From JARFVT01 sp036677425 (GTDB lineage: Bacteria; Pseudomonadota; Alphaproteobacteria; UBA8366; Aestuariispiraceae): a stretch of 64,000 bases of DNA. A program made the position numbers and the translations under genes. This document shows, piece after piece, positions 26,729 through 39,942 of the stretch. The number at the start of each line of letters is the position of its first letter. The stretch's first letter is position 1. Below the pieces are notes generated by a model. That model was given only the letters and a program-made list of their open reading frames with translations, made no database searches and was not told the DNA's origin. The stretch is taken from positions 310,001-374,000 of the forward strand of contig JARFVT010000013.1 in NCBI GenBank assembly GCA_036677425.1, written 5' to 3'.

Positions 26729-28336
26729 ATGGCGATAATTAAAAATATATGCGATGCAAAAACAAAAATATTCAAACAAAATCAAAAGGCAATGCAAATA
26801 TTGGTCGATGATTTGCAAATGCGGGTCGATGAAATAAAACAAGGCGGCGGTGATAAATCCCGCAAACGACATTTATCGCGTGGGAAATTACTAGCAAGAG
26901 AACGTATTCGCCAGCTTTTAGATCAAGGCGCACCGTTTCTTGAAATTTCGCAAATGGCGGCATATGGCATGTATGGTGATAATATTGCTTCTGCTGGTAT
27001 AGTTGCGGGTATCGGTCGGGTCAAAGGCCGGGAAGTGATGATAATTGCCAATGACGCAACGGTCAAGGGTGGCACTTATTATCCATTAACCGTTAAAAAG
27101 CATTTGCGCGCCCAAGAAATAGCCCAAGAGAATAATTTACCATGCATATATTTAGTCGATTCTGGCGGTGCAAATTTACCTAATCAAGATGAGGTATTTC
27201 CCGATAAGGATGATTTTGGACGAATTTTTTATAATCAAGCCAATATGTCAGCCAAGGGCATCGCCCAAATCGCCGTGGTTATGGGTTCTTGTACCGCAGG
27301 CGGCGCATATGTCCCTGCGATGAGCGACGAAGCAATAATCGTCAAAGACACAGGCACAATATTTTTAGGCGGACCGCCATTGGTTAAGGCGGCAACGGGC
27401 GAGGTGGTTAGCGCCCAAGATTTAGGCGGTGCCGATGTGCATTGTCGCACATCAGGCGTTGCCGATCATTATGCGCTTGACGATTATCACGCCATATCAT
27501 TGGCAAGGCAAATAACCGCTAATTTAAATATAGTCAAAAAAGTAGGTTTAGATATTCGCGAACCAAAACCGCCATTATATCCAGTTGAAGAAATATATGG
27601 TGTAGTGCCAGATGATTTGCGTAAACCATATGATGTGCGCCAAGTTATTGCGCGTATAGTCGATGGTTCAGAATTTGATGAATTTAAACAGCTTTATGGC
27701 ACAACATTAATTTGTGGTTTTTCTCATATATGGGGTTATCCCGTGGGAATCATTGCCAATAATGGTATTTTATTTTCCGAAAGCGCATTAAAGGGCGCGC
27801 ATTTTGTCGAACTTTGCAGCCAACGCGGCATTCCATTGGTATTTTTACAAAATATCACGGGCTTTATGGTTGGCAGTAAATATGAATCGGCTGGTATTGC
27901 GCGCGATGGGGCAAAATTAGTAACGGCGGTTGCGACTAGTAAAGTTCCAAAATTTACCGTGATAATTGGTGGATCATTTGGTGCGGGTAATTATGGCATG
28001 TGTGGCAGGGCATATTCGCCACGTTTTTTATGGATGTGGCCTAATGCCCGGGTTTCGGTCATGGGCGGCGAACAGGCGGCAAATGTTCTGGCGCAGATAA
28101 AAACCGATAATATGGCAAAATCTGGTGAAATATGGTCAGATGATGAACGCGAAGAATTTATGCAGCCAATTCGTAAAAAATACGAAGAAGAAGGCCACCC
28201 ATATTATGCGACGGCTAGGCTTTGGGATGATGGTATAATCGACCCCGCCGAAACCAGAAATATGCTTGGGCTTGGTATTTCGGCCTCGCTTAATGCGGCG
28301 ATAGAGCCAACTAAATTTGGCTTATTTAGAATGTAA
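26729..28336 (+). CDS. liuB: Methylcrotonyl-CoA carboxylase beta (carboxyltransferase) subunit
   Basis: Transfers CO2 from carboxybiotin to 3-methylcrotonyl-CoA. From the ATG at 26729 there are 535 residues with two crotonase-like halves: ERIRQLLDQGAPFLEI, VMGSCTAGGAYVPAMSDE and FLGGPPLVKAATGE in the first, and FLQNITGFMVGSKYE, FGAGNYGMCGRAYSP and VMGGEQAANVL in the second. The frame opens four codons earlier at 26717, but MAIIKN starts like other MccB proteins. It is partnered with liuD in the same operon. Confidence 0.95.
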   Translation: MAIIKNICDAKTKIFKQNQKAMQILVDDLQMRVDEIKQGGGDKSRKRHLSRGKLLARERIRQLLDQGAPFLEISQMAAYGMYGDNIASAGIVAGIGRVKGREVMIIANDATVKGGTYYPLTVKKHLRAQEIAQENNLPCIYLVDSGGANLPNQDEVFPDKDDFGRIFYNQANMSAKGIAQIAVVMGSCTAGGAYVPAMSDEAIIVKDTGTIFLGGPPLVKAATGEVVSAQDLGGADVHCRTSGVADHYALDDYHAISLARQITANLNIVKKVGLDIREPKPPLYPVEEIYGVVPDDLRKPYDVRQVIARIVDGSEFDEFKQLYGTTLICGFSHIWGYPVGIIANNGILFSESALKGAHFVELCSQRGIPLVFLQNITGFMVGSKYESAGIARDGAKLVTAVATSKVPKFTVIIGGSFGAGNYGMCGRAYSPRFLWMWPNARVSVMGGEQAANVLAQIKTDNMAKSGEIWSDDEREEFMQPIRKKYEEEGHPYYATARLWDDGIIDPAETRNMLGLGISASLNAAIEPTKFGLFRM

Positions 28337-28349
28337 AGGTGGATTTGAT

Positions 28350-29192
28350 ATGACTGAAGATCGATATTATAAATTTAGTAGTGAAGATAATGTGGCAACA
28401 ATAACCCTATCTAATACAAAAAACCATAATGCCTTTGATGATAAATTAATTGCTGATTTAACCGCAATTTTTAATCAAATAAATAATGATAGCGATATAA
28501 AGGTGGTGGTACTTAAAGCGGAGGGGCGAATTTTTTCTGCTGGTGCTGATTTAAAATGGATGAAGCGCATGGCGGGTTATGACCGCGATGAAAATCTAGT
28601 CGATGCCAAGGCATTGGCGGAATTATTACGTTTAATGAACCATTTGAAAAAGCCATTAATTGGTGTGGTTCAAGGTGCGGCATATGGCGGCGGCGTTGGA
28701 TTGGCTGCGGTTTGCGATATTGTCATTGCAAGCCCAAAGGCAAGCTTTTGTCTATCCGAAGTAAGGCTTGGCTTAGTACCCGCAGTGATAAGCCCATATG
28801 TGGTGGCGGCAATTGGCGCAAGGGCAGCAAGGCGTTATTTTTTAACCGCAGAAAATTTTGATGCAAAAACCGCCTTTGATCTTGGCTTGGTGCATGAATT
28901 AGTCGAAGCCGAGGAATTACAAACAAAAGAACGAGAGCTTGTGGAATTATTATTGAAAAACTCCCCCAAGGCAATTGCGGCGGCAAAGCAATTAATAACC
29001 ATTGTTGATAGGCCAATTGACGATGAATTAATCGCCAAAACAGCCAATATAATATGTGATATCCGCGCCAGTGATGAAGGCCGAGAAGGACTTAACGCAT
29101 TTTTACAAAAAACCAAACCAAACTGGTTAAAGCCAAGCGGGCAGCAAGATAATAATAAGCTTGAAGCAAATTCCCATAAGGGAGAAAAATAA
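28350..29192 (+). CDS. liuC: Methylglutaconyl-CoA hydratase (enoyl-CoA hydratase family)
   Basis: Crotonase-family protein of 280 residues that hydrates 3-methylglutaconyl-CoA to HMG-CoA. It has the oxyanion-hole segment FSAGADLKWMKRM near residue 70, GAAYGGGVGLAAVCD near 115 and SEVRLGLVPAVISPYV near 142. The ATG at 28350 follows AAGGTGG; the upstream ATG at 28317 lies within liuB and is less likely. The operon position between the two carboxylase genes supports the specific assignment over a general enoyl-CoA hydratase. Confidence 0.92.
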   Translation: MTEDRYYKFSSEDNVATITLSNTKNHNAFDDKLIADLTAIFNQINNDSDIKVVVLKAEGRIFSAGADLKWMKRMAGYDRDENLVDAKALAELLRLMNHLKKPLIGVVQGAAYGGGVGLAAVCDIVIASPKASFCLSEVRLGLVPAVISPYVVAAIGARAARRYFLTAENFDAKTAFDLGLVHELVEAEELQTKERELVELLLKNSPKAIAAAKQLITIVDRPIDDELIAKTANIICDIRASDEGREGLNAFLQKTKPNWLKPSGQQDNNKLEANSHKGEK

Positions 29193-29196
29193 TAAT

Positions 29197-31221
29197 ATGT
29201 TAAAAAAAATTCTGATTGCAAATCGTGGCGAGATCGCTTGTCGTATAATTAAAAGCGCAAAAAAAATGTCCATTGCAACTATTGCTGTTTATTCGGAAAT
29301 AGATAGCAATAACCAGCATGTTAAAATGGCTGATGAGGCTTATTTGTTAGGTGGTGCAGCGGCTAGTGATAGTTATTTATGTGGTGATAAAATTATTGAA
29401 ATTGCCATTGCCGCTGGTGCTGATGCTATTCATCCCGGCTATGGATTCTTATCAGAAAATGCAGCTTTTGCCAAGAAATGCGCCGATGCAGGCGTGATAT
29501 TCATCGGCCCACCAGCAAGCGCAATAACCGCGATGGGATTGAAATCTGAAGCAAAGACCTTGATGGAAAAAGCAAATGTGCCATTAGTTCCAGGTTATCA
29601 TGGCGATAATCAAGATGAGGGTTATTTGGCAGAAATGGCTGATGAAATTGGCTATCCTGTGATGATAAAGGCCTCGGCTGGCGGTGGCGGCAAGGGCATG
29701 CGCATGGTCGATACAGCCAAGGATTTTAAAGCTGCATTGGCGGCTTGCAAGCGTGAATCGATCAATAGCTTTGGCGATGATAAAATGTTAATTGAACGTT
29801 TCATCACATCGCCACGCCATATTGAAATGCAAATATTCGCCGATAATCATGGCAATATAGTACATTTATTCGAACGCGATTGTTCAATCCAACGCAGACA
29901 TCAAAAAGTTTTGGAAGAAGCCCCCGCAGTTGGCATGAGTGATGATATCCGCAATAAAATGGCAGCAGCAGCAATAAATGCGGCGCGGGCCATTGGTTAT
30001 CAAGGCGCCGGCACGGTTGAATTTATTGTCGCCAGCAATGACAATGGTGATATCGGCAATTTTTTCTTCATGGAAATGAATACAAGGTTACAGGTCGAAC
30101 ATCCCGTTAGCGAAATGATAACCAATCAAGATTTGGTCGAATGGCAAATTAGGGTGGCTGGCGGCGAAAAATTACCGCTAACACAAGATCAAATCACTGC
30201 CAATGGTCATGCCATTGAAATAAGGCTTTATGCCGAAGACCCAGATAATGATTTTTTACCGTCAAGCGGCAGGCTAGATCATTTTTCAACCCCTAATGAA
30301 ACCAGCAATATTCGGGTCGATTCTGCGGTGGTCGAGGGCGATGAGGTTAGCGTATATTATGATCCGATGATTGCCAAAATAATCGCATGGGGCGAAGACC
30401 GCCCTGCGGCGTTACGCCATATGATTATGGCACTTAAAGACACTCATATTGCGGGGCTAAACTGCAATCGTGATTTTTTGTTACGCATCCTTAATCATGA
30501 TGCCTTTGCCAAGGCCAAGCTTGGCACAGATTTCATTGAAAAATTTAAAGATGATATATTGCAAAAAGATACTGATGTGGATCATGATATATTGGCGATG
30601 GCGGTAATTGCTGTCATACAAGACCAACAACGGCAAATATTATCGGCTGCGACCCGCTCTAATGACCCATATTCACCATGGAATATGATGAATTCTTGGC
30701 GCATAAATGACCGTGCCCATCTTGATATAACTATTAATGATGGCATTAAAGATATTATTGTTAAATGTTATCAACAAGATGATAAATATTCATTACTGCT
30801 GTCTACTGATGGTGATATTGAAATCGATATAATATTAAAAAGCTATGATGATGGCTATATAAAGGCCGAATTAAACGGTAAAACCATTGCGGCTAATGTT
30901 ATTATAACCGATAATAACGTTACCGTAACAATGGATATGCGGACAAAAATTTTAAAAATAATCGATCCGATGGATAATGCTGATCAAATTATTGTTAATG
31001 ACGATAACCTGACTGCACCAATGCCGGGTAAAATAACTATGCTACATGTGAAGGCTGGCGATATGGTAACAGAAGGCCAGCCATTATTGATTTTAGAGGC
31101 AATGAAAATGGAACATAGCATCATTGCGCCAAAAGATGGCGTGATAAGCGAAATTTTATATGCCAAAGGCGATCAAGTAGAAGATGGGGCGCAATTAGTG
31201 TGTTTTATCGATGATGAATAA
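29197..31221 (+). CDS. liuD: Methylcrotonyl-CoA carboxylase alpha (biotin) subunit
   Basis: Carboxylates biotin with ATP and bicarbonate. The 674 residues from the ATG at 29197 contain the biotin carboxylase domain (about 1-450) with ILIANRGEIACRII, the ATP-grasp loop ASAGGGGKGMR and the EMNTRLQVEHPVSE motif, a linker/BT domain, and the C-terminal biotinyl domain with the acceptor Lys637 in LEAMKMEHS. A GGGAG precedes the start. Its stop codon overlaps the start of liuE by 11 bases, indicating translational coupling. Confidence 0.95.
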   Translation: MLKKILIANRGEIACRIIKSAKKMSIATIAVYSEIDSNNQHVKMADEAYLLGGAAASDSYLCGDKIIEIAIAAGADAIHPGYGFLSENAAFAKKCADAGVIFIGPPASAITAMGLKSEAKTLMEKANVPLVPGYHGDNQDEGYLAEMADEIGYPVMIKASAGGGGKGMRMVDTAKDFKAALAACKRESINSFGDDKMLIERFITSPRHIEMQIFADNHGNIVHLFERDCSIQRRHQKVLEEAPAVGMSDDIRNKMAAAAINAARAIGYQGAGTVEFIVASNDNGDIGNFFFMEMNTRLQVEHPVSEMITNQDLVEWQIRVAGGEKLPLTQDQITANGHAIEIRLYAEDPDNDFLPSSGRLDHFSTPNETSNIRVDSAVVEGDEVSVYYDPMIAKIIAWGEDRPAALRHMIMALKDTHIAGLNCNRDFLLRILNHDAFAKAKLGTDFIEKFKDDILQKDTDVDHDILAMAVIAVIQDQQRQILSAATRSNDPYSPWNMMNSWRINDRAHLDITINDGIKDIIVKCYQQDDKYSLLLSTDGDIEIDIILKSYDDGYIKAELNGKTIAANVIITDNNVTVTMDMRTKILKIIDPMDNADQIIVNDDNLTAPMPGKITMLHVKAGDMVTEGQPLLILEAMKMEHSIIAPKDGVISEILYAKGDQVEDGAQLVCFIDDE

Positions 31222-32137
31222 TTTAACCACGCGACTGCAATCTAATCTACCTTCATTTGTTAAACTGGTGGAGGTCGGGCCGCGTGATGGCTTGCAAAAT
31301 GAAAAGACTTTGATAACTACTGCTGAAAAAATACAATTGATAAATATGCTAAGCGAGGCGGGGTTTTTATCTATTGAGGCAGGGAGCTTTGTTTCACCAA
31401 AATGGGTGCCGCAAATGGCCGATAGTGCCGAAATATTACAACAGATAAAGCGCAAGCAAGGGGTTAGCTATCCATGCTTAACGCCAAATATTAAAGGCTT
31501 TGAACTGGCAATTGCTGCAGGGGTTGATGAGGTAGCAATTTTTGGTGCAGCATCGGAAAGCTTTTCACAAAAAAATATTAATTGTTCCATCGATGAAAGC
31601 ATGCAGCGCTTCATGCCCTTATGCGAACAAGCCCTTGCCAAAAATATTAAAATTCGCGGCTATGTATCATGTGTTATGGGTTGTCCTTATGAAGGCGATG
31701 TGCCAATTGCCAAAGTCGTTGATGTTGTTAAAAAATTATTGGATATGGGTTGTTACGAAATATCATTGGGCGACACCATTGGAACTGGCACACCGCTGCA
31801 AACACAAAAATTAATCGATGCGCTTTTAAATATCATATGCATTGATAAGCTCGCAGGCCATTTCCATGATAGCTATGGACAGGCATTGGCTAATATTTTT
31901 GCAGCGATGCAAATGGGGGTGGCAATATTTGATACATCAATCGCGGGGCTTGGCGGTTGCCCATACGCAAAGGGCGCAAGCGGTAATGTAGCCAGCGAAG
32001 ATGTCTTATATATGTTGCGTGGTTGTAATATTGAAAGCAATATAGATTTTGATTTAATGTTGAAGGCCAGTTCATATATTTCAAATATTATTGGCAGGCC
32101 AGCAACATCAAAGGTAGCGCAGGCATTATGTCGATAA
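31211..32137 (+). CDS. liuE: Hydroxymethylglutaryl-CoA lyase
   Basis: Cleaves HMG-CoA to acetyl-CoA and acetoacetate, the last step of leucine degradation. The 308-residue DRE-TIM barrel begins VEVGPRDGLQNEK, has the metal ligands in HFHD-type HFHDSYGQ (near residue 217) and the active-site cysteine loop GLGGCPYAKGASGN. It overlaps liuD by 11 bases and the following DUF1489 gene by 10 bases. Confidence 0.95.
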   Translation: MMNNLTTRLQSNLPSFVKLVEVGPRDGLQNEKTLITTAEKIQLINMLSEAGFLSIEAGSFVSPKWVPQMADSAEILQQIKRKQGVSYPCLTPNIKGFELAIAAGVDEVAIFGAASESFSQKNINCSIDESMQRFMPLCEQALAKNIKIRGYVSCVMGCPYEGDVPIAKVVDVVKKLLDMGCYEISLGDTIGTGTPLQTQKLIDALLNIICIDKLAGHFHDSYGQALANIFAAMQMGVAIFDTSIAGLGGCPYAKGASGNVASEDVLYMLRGCNIESNIDFDLMLKASSYISNIIGRPATSKVAQALCR

Positions 32138-32583
32138 ATATTCGTAAATTAAGCGTTGGTTCTGAAAATATTGAAAGTCTGCAAGCTTGGCAGCAGGAAA
32201 ATAAAAAATTACGTAATGGTAGAATATGGCATATTACCAGAAATTGGCCTAAACGCCGTGATGAATTATTAGATGGTGGCTCAATATATTGGATTATAAA
32301 GGGCGTGATACAGGTAAGGCAACAAATCATTGGCTTTATGGAAGACGAAGCCTCAGCCAGTGAAATTGCCCAAAATCATGAAAAGGCTAATAAAAAACCT
32401 TATTGCCGTATCATGCTTGCCCCAGAACTTATATTGACTAAACCATGGCCGCATCGACCATTTCAGGGCTGGCGTTATTTAAAAGTTGAAGATGCACCAC
32501 CAGATATGGATGGCGACATTGATGATGAAGATGAAATACCATTGGAAATGGCAGTAGATTTAAAAAATATGGGGCTTATCTAG
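32128..32583 (+). CDS. DUF1489 family protein
   Basis: A 151-residue alphaproteobacterial protein of unknown function with the family pattern RIWHITRNWPKRRDELLDGGSIYW near residue 31 (split: RIWHITRNWPKR and DELLDGGSIYW), PCRIML-like YCRIMLAPELI, RPFQGWRYL near residue 110 and an acidic C-terminus. Its 10-base overlap with liuE suggests co-transcription with the leucine operon, though the family is usually found elsewhere, so the link may be accidental. Confidence 0.8.
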   Translation: MSINIRKLSVGSENIESLQAWQQENKKLRNGRIWHITRNWPKRRDELLDGGSIYWIIKGVIQVRQQIIGFMEDEASASEIAQNHEKANKKPYCRIMLAPELILTKPWPHRPFQGWRYLKVEDAPPDMDGDIDDEDEIPLEMAVDLKNMGLI

Positions 32584-32782
32584 GCGATAATAACAGCATT
32601 GATAATATTTCAATATTTAATGATTGCCTAATTGAATTCTACTTGGTCATCTTCATATAAGTTAATCATCTTTTTTGATGTTTTTTAATAAAATTATAAA
32701 GTTTTTTAAATAGCTAACCTTTTGATTTATATGCATAAGTTAATTTAACTACATATTTAGTTAAATTAAATGCAGAAAGTTG

Positions 32783-32811
32783 TTTACAGTGTGGTTATGT
32801 AGCCCTATAAC
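32783..32811 (+). promoter_or_regulatory. Promoter of the rRNA operon
   Basis: TTTACA (32783-32788), a 17-base spacer and TATAAC (32806-32811), followed by a C-rich start region. The predicted start near 32818 lies about 340 bases before the mature 16S 5' end. The leader carries an ATTGTGAATATG motif near 32911 that recurs in the spacer at about 35371, probably part of an antitermination signal. The rest of 32584-33156 is AT-rich with no gene. Confidence 0.8.
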
Positions 32812-33156
32812 CCCGATCAAGAGACACGGGCTAGCTACTTGGTTCGGTCATAAAGTTTAAAAAAGCATATTTTGGAATTTTATTTTAGAAATGTTTTTTG
32901 GTTATTTTACATTGTGAATATGCAAAATGGAAGGAATATGCGGACGGCGTTTATTGTTGGTTATTGCTAGCGATAGATACCATTCAAATATTCTTTAAGA
33001 TAAGCAAACACCATTTATTTGGTGTGAGCCTAGTCAATTTATATATGTTTTGAATTTAGTTTTTTAATATATGTCAGTATAAGAGTAATTGAGTATAGGA
33101 TCTTTTTTCGTGTTTTGTTTATGGTTATGTCTTTGATGTAATCGTGAGCTATCATG

Positions 33157-34665
<1,509 letters not shown>

Positions 34666-34834
34666 CAAAGGATATGATCGGCCAATGTTATTATATTATA
34701 TATTTATATATTTTATATTAATATTCTGATCTATCACTTAACATAAAATACAAGCGGCAATGATTAATGATTGCGCCGTCTACATATTCCTTCCACGATA
34801 TTAATATATTTTATATATTTATATATAAAATTAA

Positions 34835-34911
<77 letters not shown>

Positions 34912-34923
34912 TTTATATAAAAA

Positions 34924-34999
34924 GGGGGCATAGCTCAGTTGGGAGAGCGCGTGCTTTGCAAGCATGAGGTCGTGGGTTCGAACCCGTCTGCCTCCACCA
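34924..34999 (+). tRNA. tRNA-Ala (anticodon UGC)
   Basis: A 76-base cloverleaf 12 bases after tRNA-Ile, acceptor GGGGGCA/TGCCTCC with one G-U pair, anticodon loop TTTGCAA and encoded CCA. Repeat array A starts seven bases after its CCA. Confidence 0.97.
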
Positions 35000-35005
35000 T
35001 TATGT

Positions 35006-35262
35006 ATTACGCCTAACGGCGGCGGGCAGTCGCCCTTTGTTTAAATTACGCCTAACGGCGGCGGGCAGTCGCCCTTTGTTTAAATTACGCCTAACGGCGG
35101 CGGGCAGTCGCCCTTTGTTTAAATTACGCCTAACGGCGGCGGGCAGTCGCCCTTTGTTTAAATTACGCCTAACGGCGGCGGGGGCAGTCGCCCTTTGTTT
35201 AAATTACGCCTAACGGCGGCGGGCAGTCGCCCTTGCAATCACTTCGTGATTGGTTGGAGTGA
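35006..35262 (+). repeat. Repeat A tandem array (six 39-bp units) and first full copy
   Basis: Units begin at 35006, 35045, 35084, 35123, 35162 and 35203. Each reads ATTACGCCTAACGGCGGCGG then GCAGTCGCCCTTTGTTTAA; the fifth has two extra G. The sixth continues instead into a full repeat-A tail with the hairpin AATCAC-TTC-GTGATT (35236-35250). Period 39 bp, near-perfect identity, no spacers. It lies in the transcribed rRNA spacer. Confidence 0.95.
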
Positions 35263-35673
35263 TTACTTTATCTGTTTAGCTAATATTAAATTAATATCGT
35301 GAGAAGAAAAAAGAATTTGATATATTCAACTTAGTTGTTTATATCGAAGATGTGGCTTAGGTCACGAGTTGTTTGACATTGTGAATATGTAAGTGAATGA
35401 AACAGAACACTGTTTTTATATATTTTAGGAAGTGAAATTCCTAATCTTAGATTAGAGGTCTTTTTGATTTTTTTTAAATCTTTAGATTTTTAGTCGTGGG
35501 AAGTGATTTGTGATATTCAAGATATTTATATTTTTAATATTTATATCTTGATGTTATAAATTGTTTTTTAAAACTTTGTTGTGTTTGCGTTGATATAGAG
35601 TTCTTTGCAGTTTATTCGTTTTATGCAGCTGATGGCCCACTTTAGCCATTGGTTAGTGATATCTATTTTAATT
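35263..35673 (+). other. 16S-23S spacer region between repeat A copies
   Basis: Transcribed, AT-rich, without a gene. It contains GTTTGACATTGTGAATATG (35370-35388), matching the rRNA leader near 32905, which is probably part of the antitermination (boxA/boxB-type) signal ahead of 23S. A long hairpin-forming tract AAGATATTTATA...TATATCTT is seen near 35519-35550. Confidence 0.6.
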
Positions 35674-35880
35674 TTACGCCTAACGGCAGCGGGCGGTCGC
35701 CCTTGCCAATTACTTTGTAATTGGTTGGAGTGATTAGTTTAGCTGTTTAGTTTGTTGTAAAAAGAACTTTTTAATTTTACGCGCTAACGCGCGGCGGGCA
35801 GTCGCCCTTGCCAATTATTTTGTAATTGGTTGGTGTGATTACCTTAGCTGTGTAGTTTGTTCTCATACGAGCATTTTTTA
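35674..35880 (+). repeat. Two diverged copies of repeat A
   Basis: Copies start at 35674 and 35777. Both keep the TTACG head, GGGC[A/G]GTCGCCC stem and second hairpin, but the latter reads CCAATTAC-TTT-GTAATTGG and CCAATTAT-TTT-GTAATTGG, with paired changes relative to the AATCAC/GTGATT form. They share a tail TTGGTGTGATTA..TTAGCTGT.TAGTTTGTT; the second copy ends in ACGAGCAT. Confidence 0.88.
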
Positions 35881-35881
35881 A

Positions 35882-35932
35882 ATGCGAGAGCGAACAAGTG
35901 TGAGCACGCGAAGCGATAAGCTTAGTGCAACG
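35882..35932 (+). repeat. Repeat C, rRNA spacer copy
   Basis: ATGCGAGAGCGAACAAGTGT followed by GAGCACGCGAAGCG and GCTTAGTGCAACG. The same sequence recurs at 60149-60197 with only a few changes in the middle. Here it is directly after a repeat A copy and about 50 bases before 23S. Confidence 0.85.
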
Positions 35933-35949
35933 TTAAGAAGGAAAAAATT

Positions 35950-35967
35950 GATATTTATCACTGCATG
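35950..35967 (+). other. 23S processing stem, 5' strand
   Basis: GATATTTATCACTGCATG pairs with CATGCAGCGATAAATATC at 38741-38758 with a single mismatch. The stem brackets 23S exactly and is the expected RNase III substrate. Confidence 0.85.
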
Positions 35968-35980
35968 AGGCGACGATAAG

Positions 35981-38730
<2,750 letters not shown>

Positions 38731-38740
38731 ATCGCCGTCA

Positions 38741-38758
38741 CATGCAGCGATAAATATC
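38741..38758 (+). other. 23S processing stem, 3' strand
   Basis: CATGCAGCGATAAATATC, complementary to 35950-35967. It is followed after seven bases by another repeat A copy. Confidence 0.85.
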
Positions 38759-38765
38759 ATATAAC

Positions 38766-38850
38766 ACGCCTAACGGCGGCGGGCAGTCGCCCTTGCAATC
38801 ACTATGTGATTGTTGGTGATTACTTTAGCCCCTATAGTTAGTGTGAAATA
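38766..38850 (+). repeat. Repeat A copy between 23S and 5S
   Basis: ACGCCTAACGGCGGCGGGCA, then GTCGCCCTTGC and the hairpin AATCAC-TAT-GTGATT. The tail TTGGTGATTACTTTAGCC is close to the other copies. Confidence 0.88.
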
Positions 38851-38856
38851 TACTAA

Positions 38857-38955
38857 GCAAACCCCGAGTGGCGTAGCCGCGACGACGTGTTTGCGTAGAA
38901 TATAAATAATATACTAAGCAAACCCCGAGTGGCGTAGCCGCGACGACGTGTTTGC
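38857..38955 (+). repeat. Repeat B, two tandem copies
   Basis: Copies at 38857-38894 and 38918-38955, 61 bp apart and identical over the core. Each is a self-complementary unit: outer stem GCAAAC/GTTTGC, inner stem GTGGC-GTA-GCCGC, with CCCGA and GACGACGT between. A third copy at 60089-60127 has compensating changes in both stems. No gene lies in 38960-39089. Confidence 0.88.
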
Positions 38956-39089
38956 GTAATATATAAACAAAATATTTATCTAACATGAGATGAATAAAGT
39001 CATTGACTCTATTTAAAGCAAAGATAACGAAGTTTTTATAATGCCAACAATTAAAAGCAATTCTGTTTCATGTATTTTATTCATGGATG

Positions 39090-39206
39090 ATCTGGTGGTT
39101 ATGGCGAAGGTCCAAGCACCCGATCCCATCTCGAACTCGGAAGTGAAAGCCTTCTGCGCCGATGGTACTTTGTCTTAAGGCACGGGAGAGTAGGTCGCTG
39201 CCAGAT
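39090..39206 (+). rRNA. rrf: 5S ribosomal RNA
   Basis: About 117 bases, from TCTGGTGGTTATGGC to GTCGCTGCCAGA, with the conserved CCCGATCCCATCTCGAACTC and GCGCCGATGGTA. It is flanked by complementary TTTTATTCATGGA (39076-39088) and TCCATGAATAAAA (39209-39221), a processing stem. Confidence 0.96.
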
Positions 39207-39397
39207 CTTCCATGAATAAAATCTATCAAATATAATTTATCATTACGATATTTATATCAAAGATATTCACTTACATTCACTTTGTTAACAGCTATATCTG
39301 AAAAAACATATTACATATGTTACATATATCATATATCAGACAATTTATTACTTCTTATAATCTATTAGCCTGATATATAATGCTATATAAATATTGA

Positions 39398-39474
<77 letters not shown>

Positions 39475-39478
39475 ATTA

Positions 39479-39513
39479 AAACCCCTTAACCTCAACAGGT
39501 TAGGGGGTTTTTG
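39479..39513 (+). terminator. Terminator of the rRNA operon
   Basis: Stem AAACCCCTTAACC (39479-39491) with GGTTAGGGGGTTT (39498-39510), one G-T pair, a six-base loop and a run of five U. It stands five bases after tRNA-fMet. Confidence 0.9.
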
Positions 39514-39675
39514 TGTTTAATATTATATTGGTTAACTATTGCGTGGAAGCGCTATGGAAGCAAGCGAGAGAGTTAACTGACGTATTGACCTTGACCTGCG
39601 CCCTTTAAATTGACCTGCGCCCTTTAAATTAGTCCATTTATAAGTAGAGTCTTTCTCAACAGGAGGAAGATCAGA

Positions 39676-39942
39676 ATGAAACGTAGTAGATTTAACGAAG
39701 AACAGATTATTCGTATATTAAAAGAGCAGGAATCTGGCATTACCACCGCAGATCTTTGCCGCAGACACGGAATTGCAGAAAGTACATTTTACAAGTGGAA
39801 GTCAAAATATGGCGGCATGGAAGTCAGTGATGCTAAACGATTAAAATTGCTTGAAGATGAAAACCGCCGTTTAAAATCTTTGCTGGCGGATGCCCATTTG
39901 GATATTTCGATGTTGAAAGATGTGAATGCAAAAAAATGGTAA
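39676..39942 (+). CDS. IS3-family transposase OrfA
   Basis: An 88-residue protein with the helix-turn-helix of IS3/IS407-type OrfA, IIRILKEQESGITTADLCRRHGIAESTFYKW (quoted in part: TTADLCRRHGIAESTFYKW) and a leucine-zipper-like C-terminal helix KLLEDENRRLKSLLADAHL. AGGAGG stands before the ATG. It is intact, but its usual frameshift partner OrfB is broken, so the pair is unlikely to be active. Confidence 0.9.
   Translation: MKRSRFNEEQIIRILKEQESGITTADLCRRHGIAESTFYKWKSKYGGMEVSDAKRLKLLEDENRRLKSLLADAHLDISMLKDVNAKKW

Noticed and set aside
35006..35262. CRISPR-like array
   Set aside because: Units are directly abutting 39-mers with no unique spacers and no cas genes; it is a simple tandem repeat.
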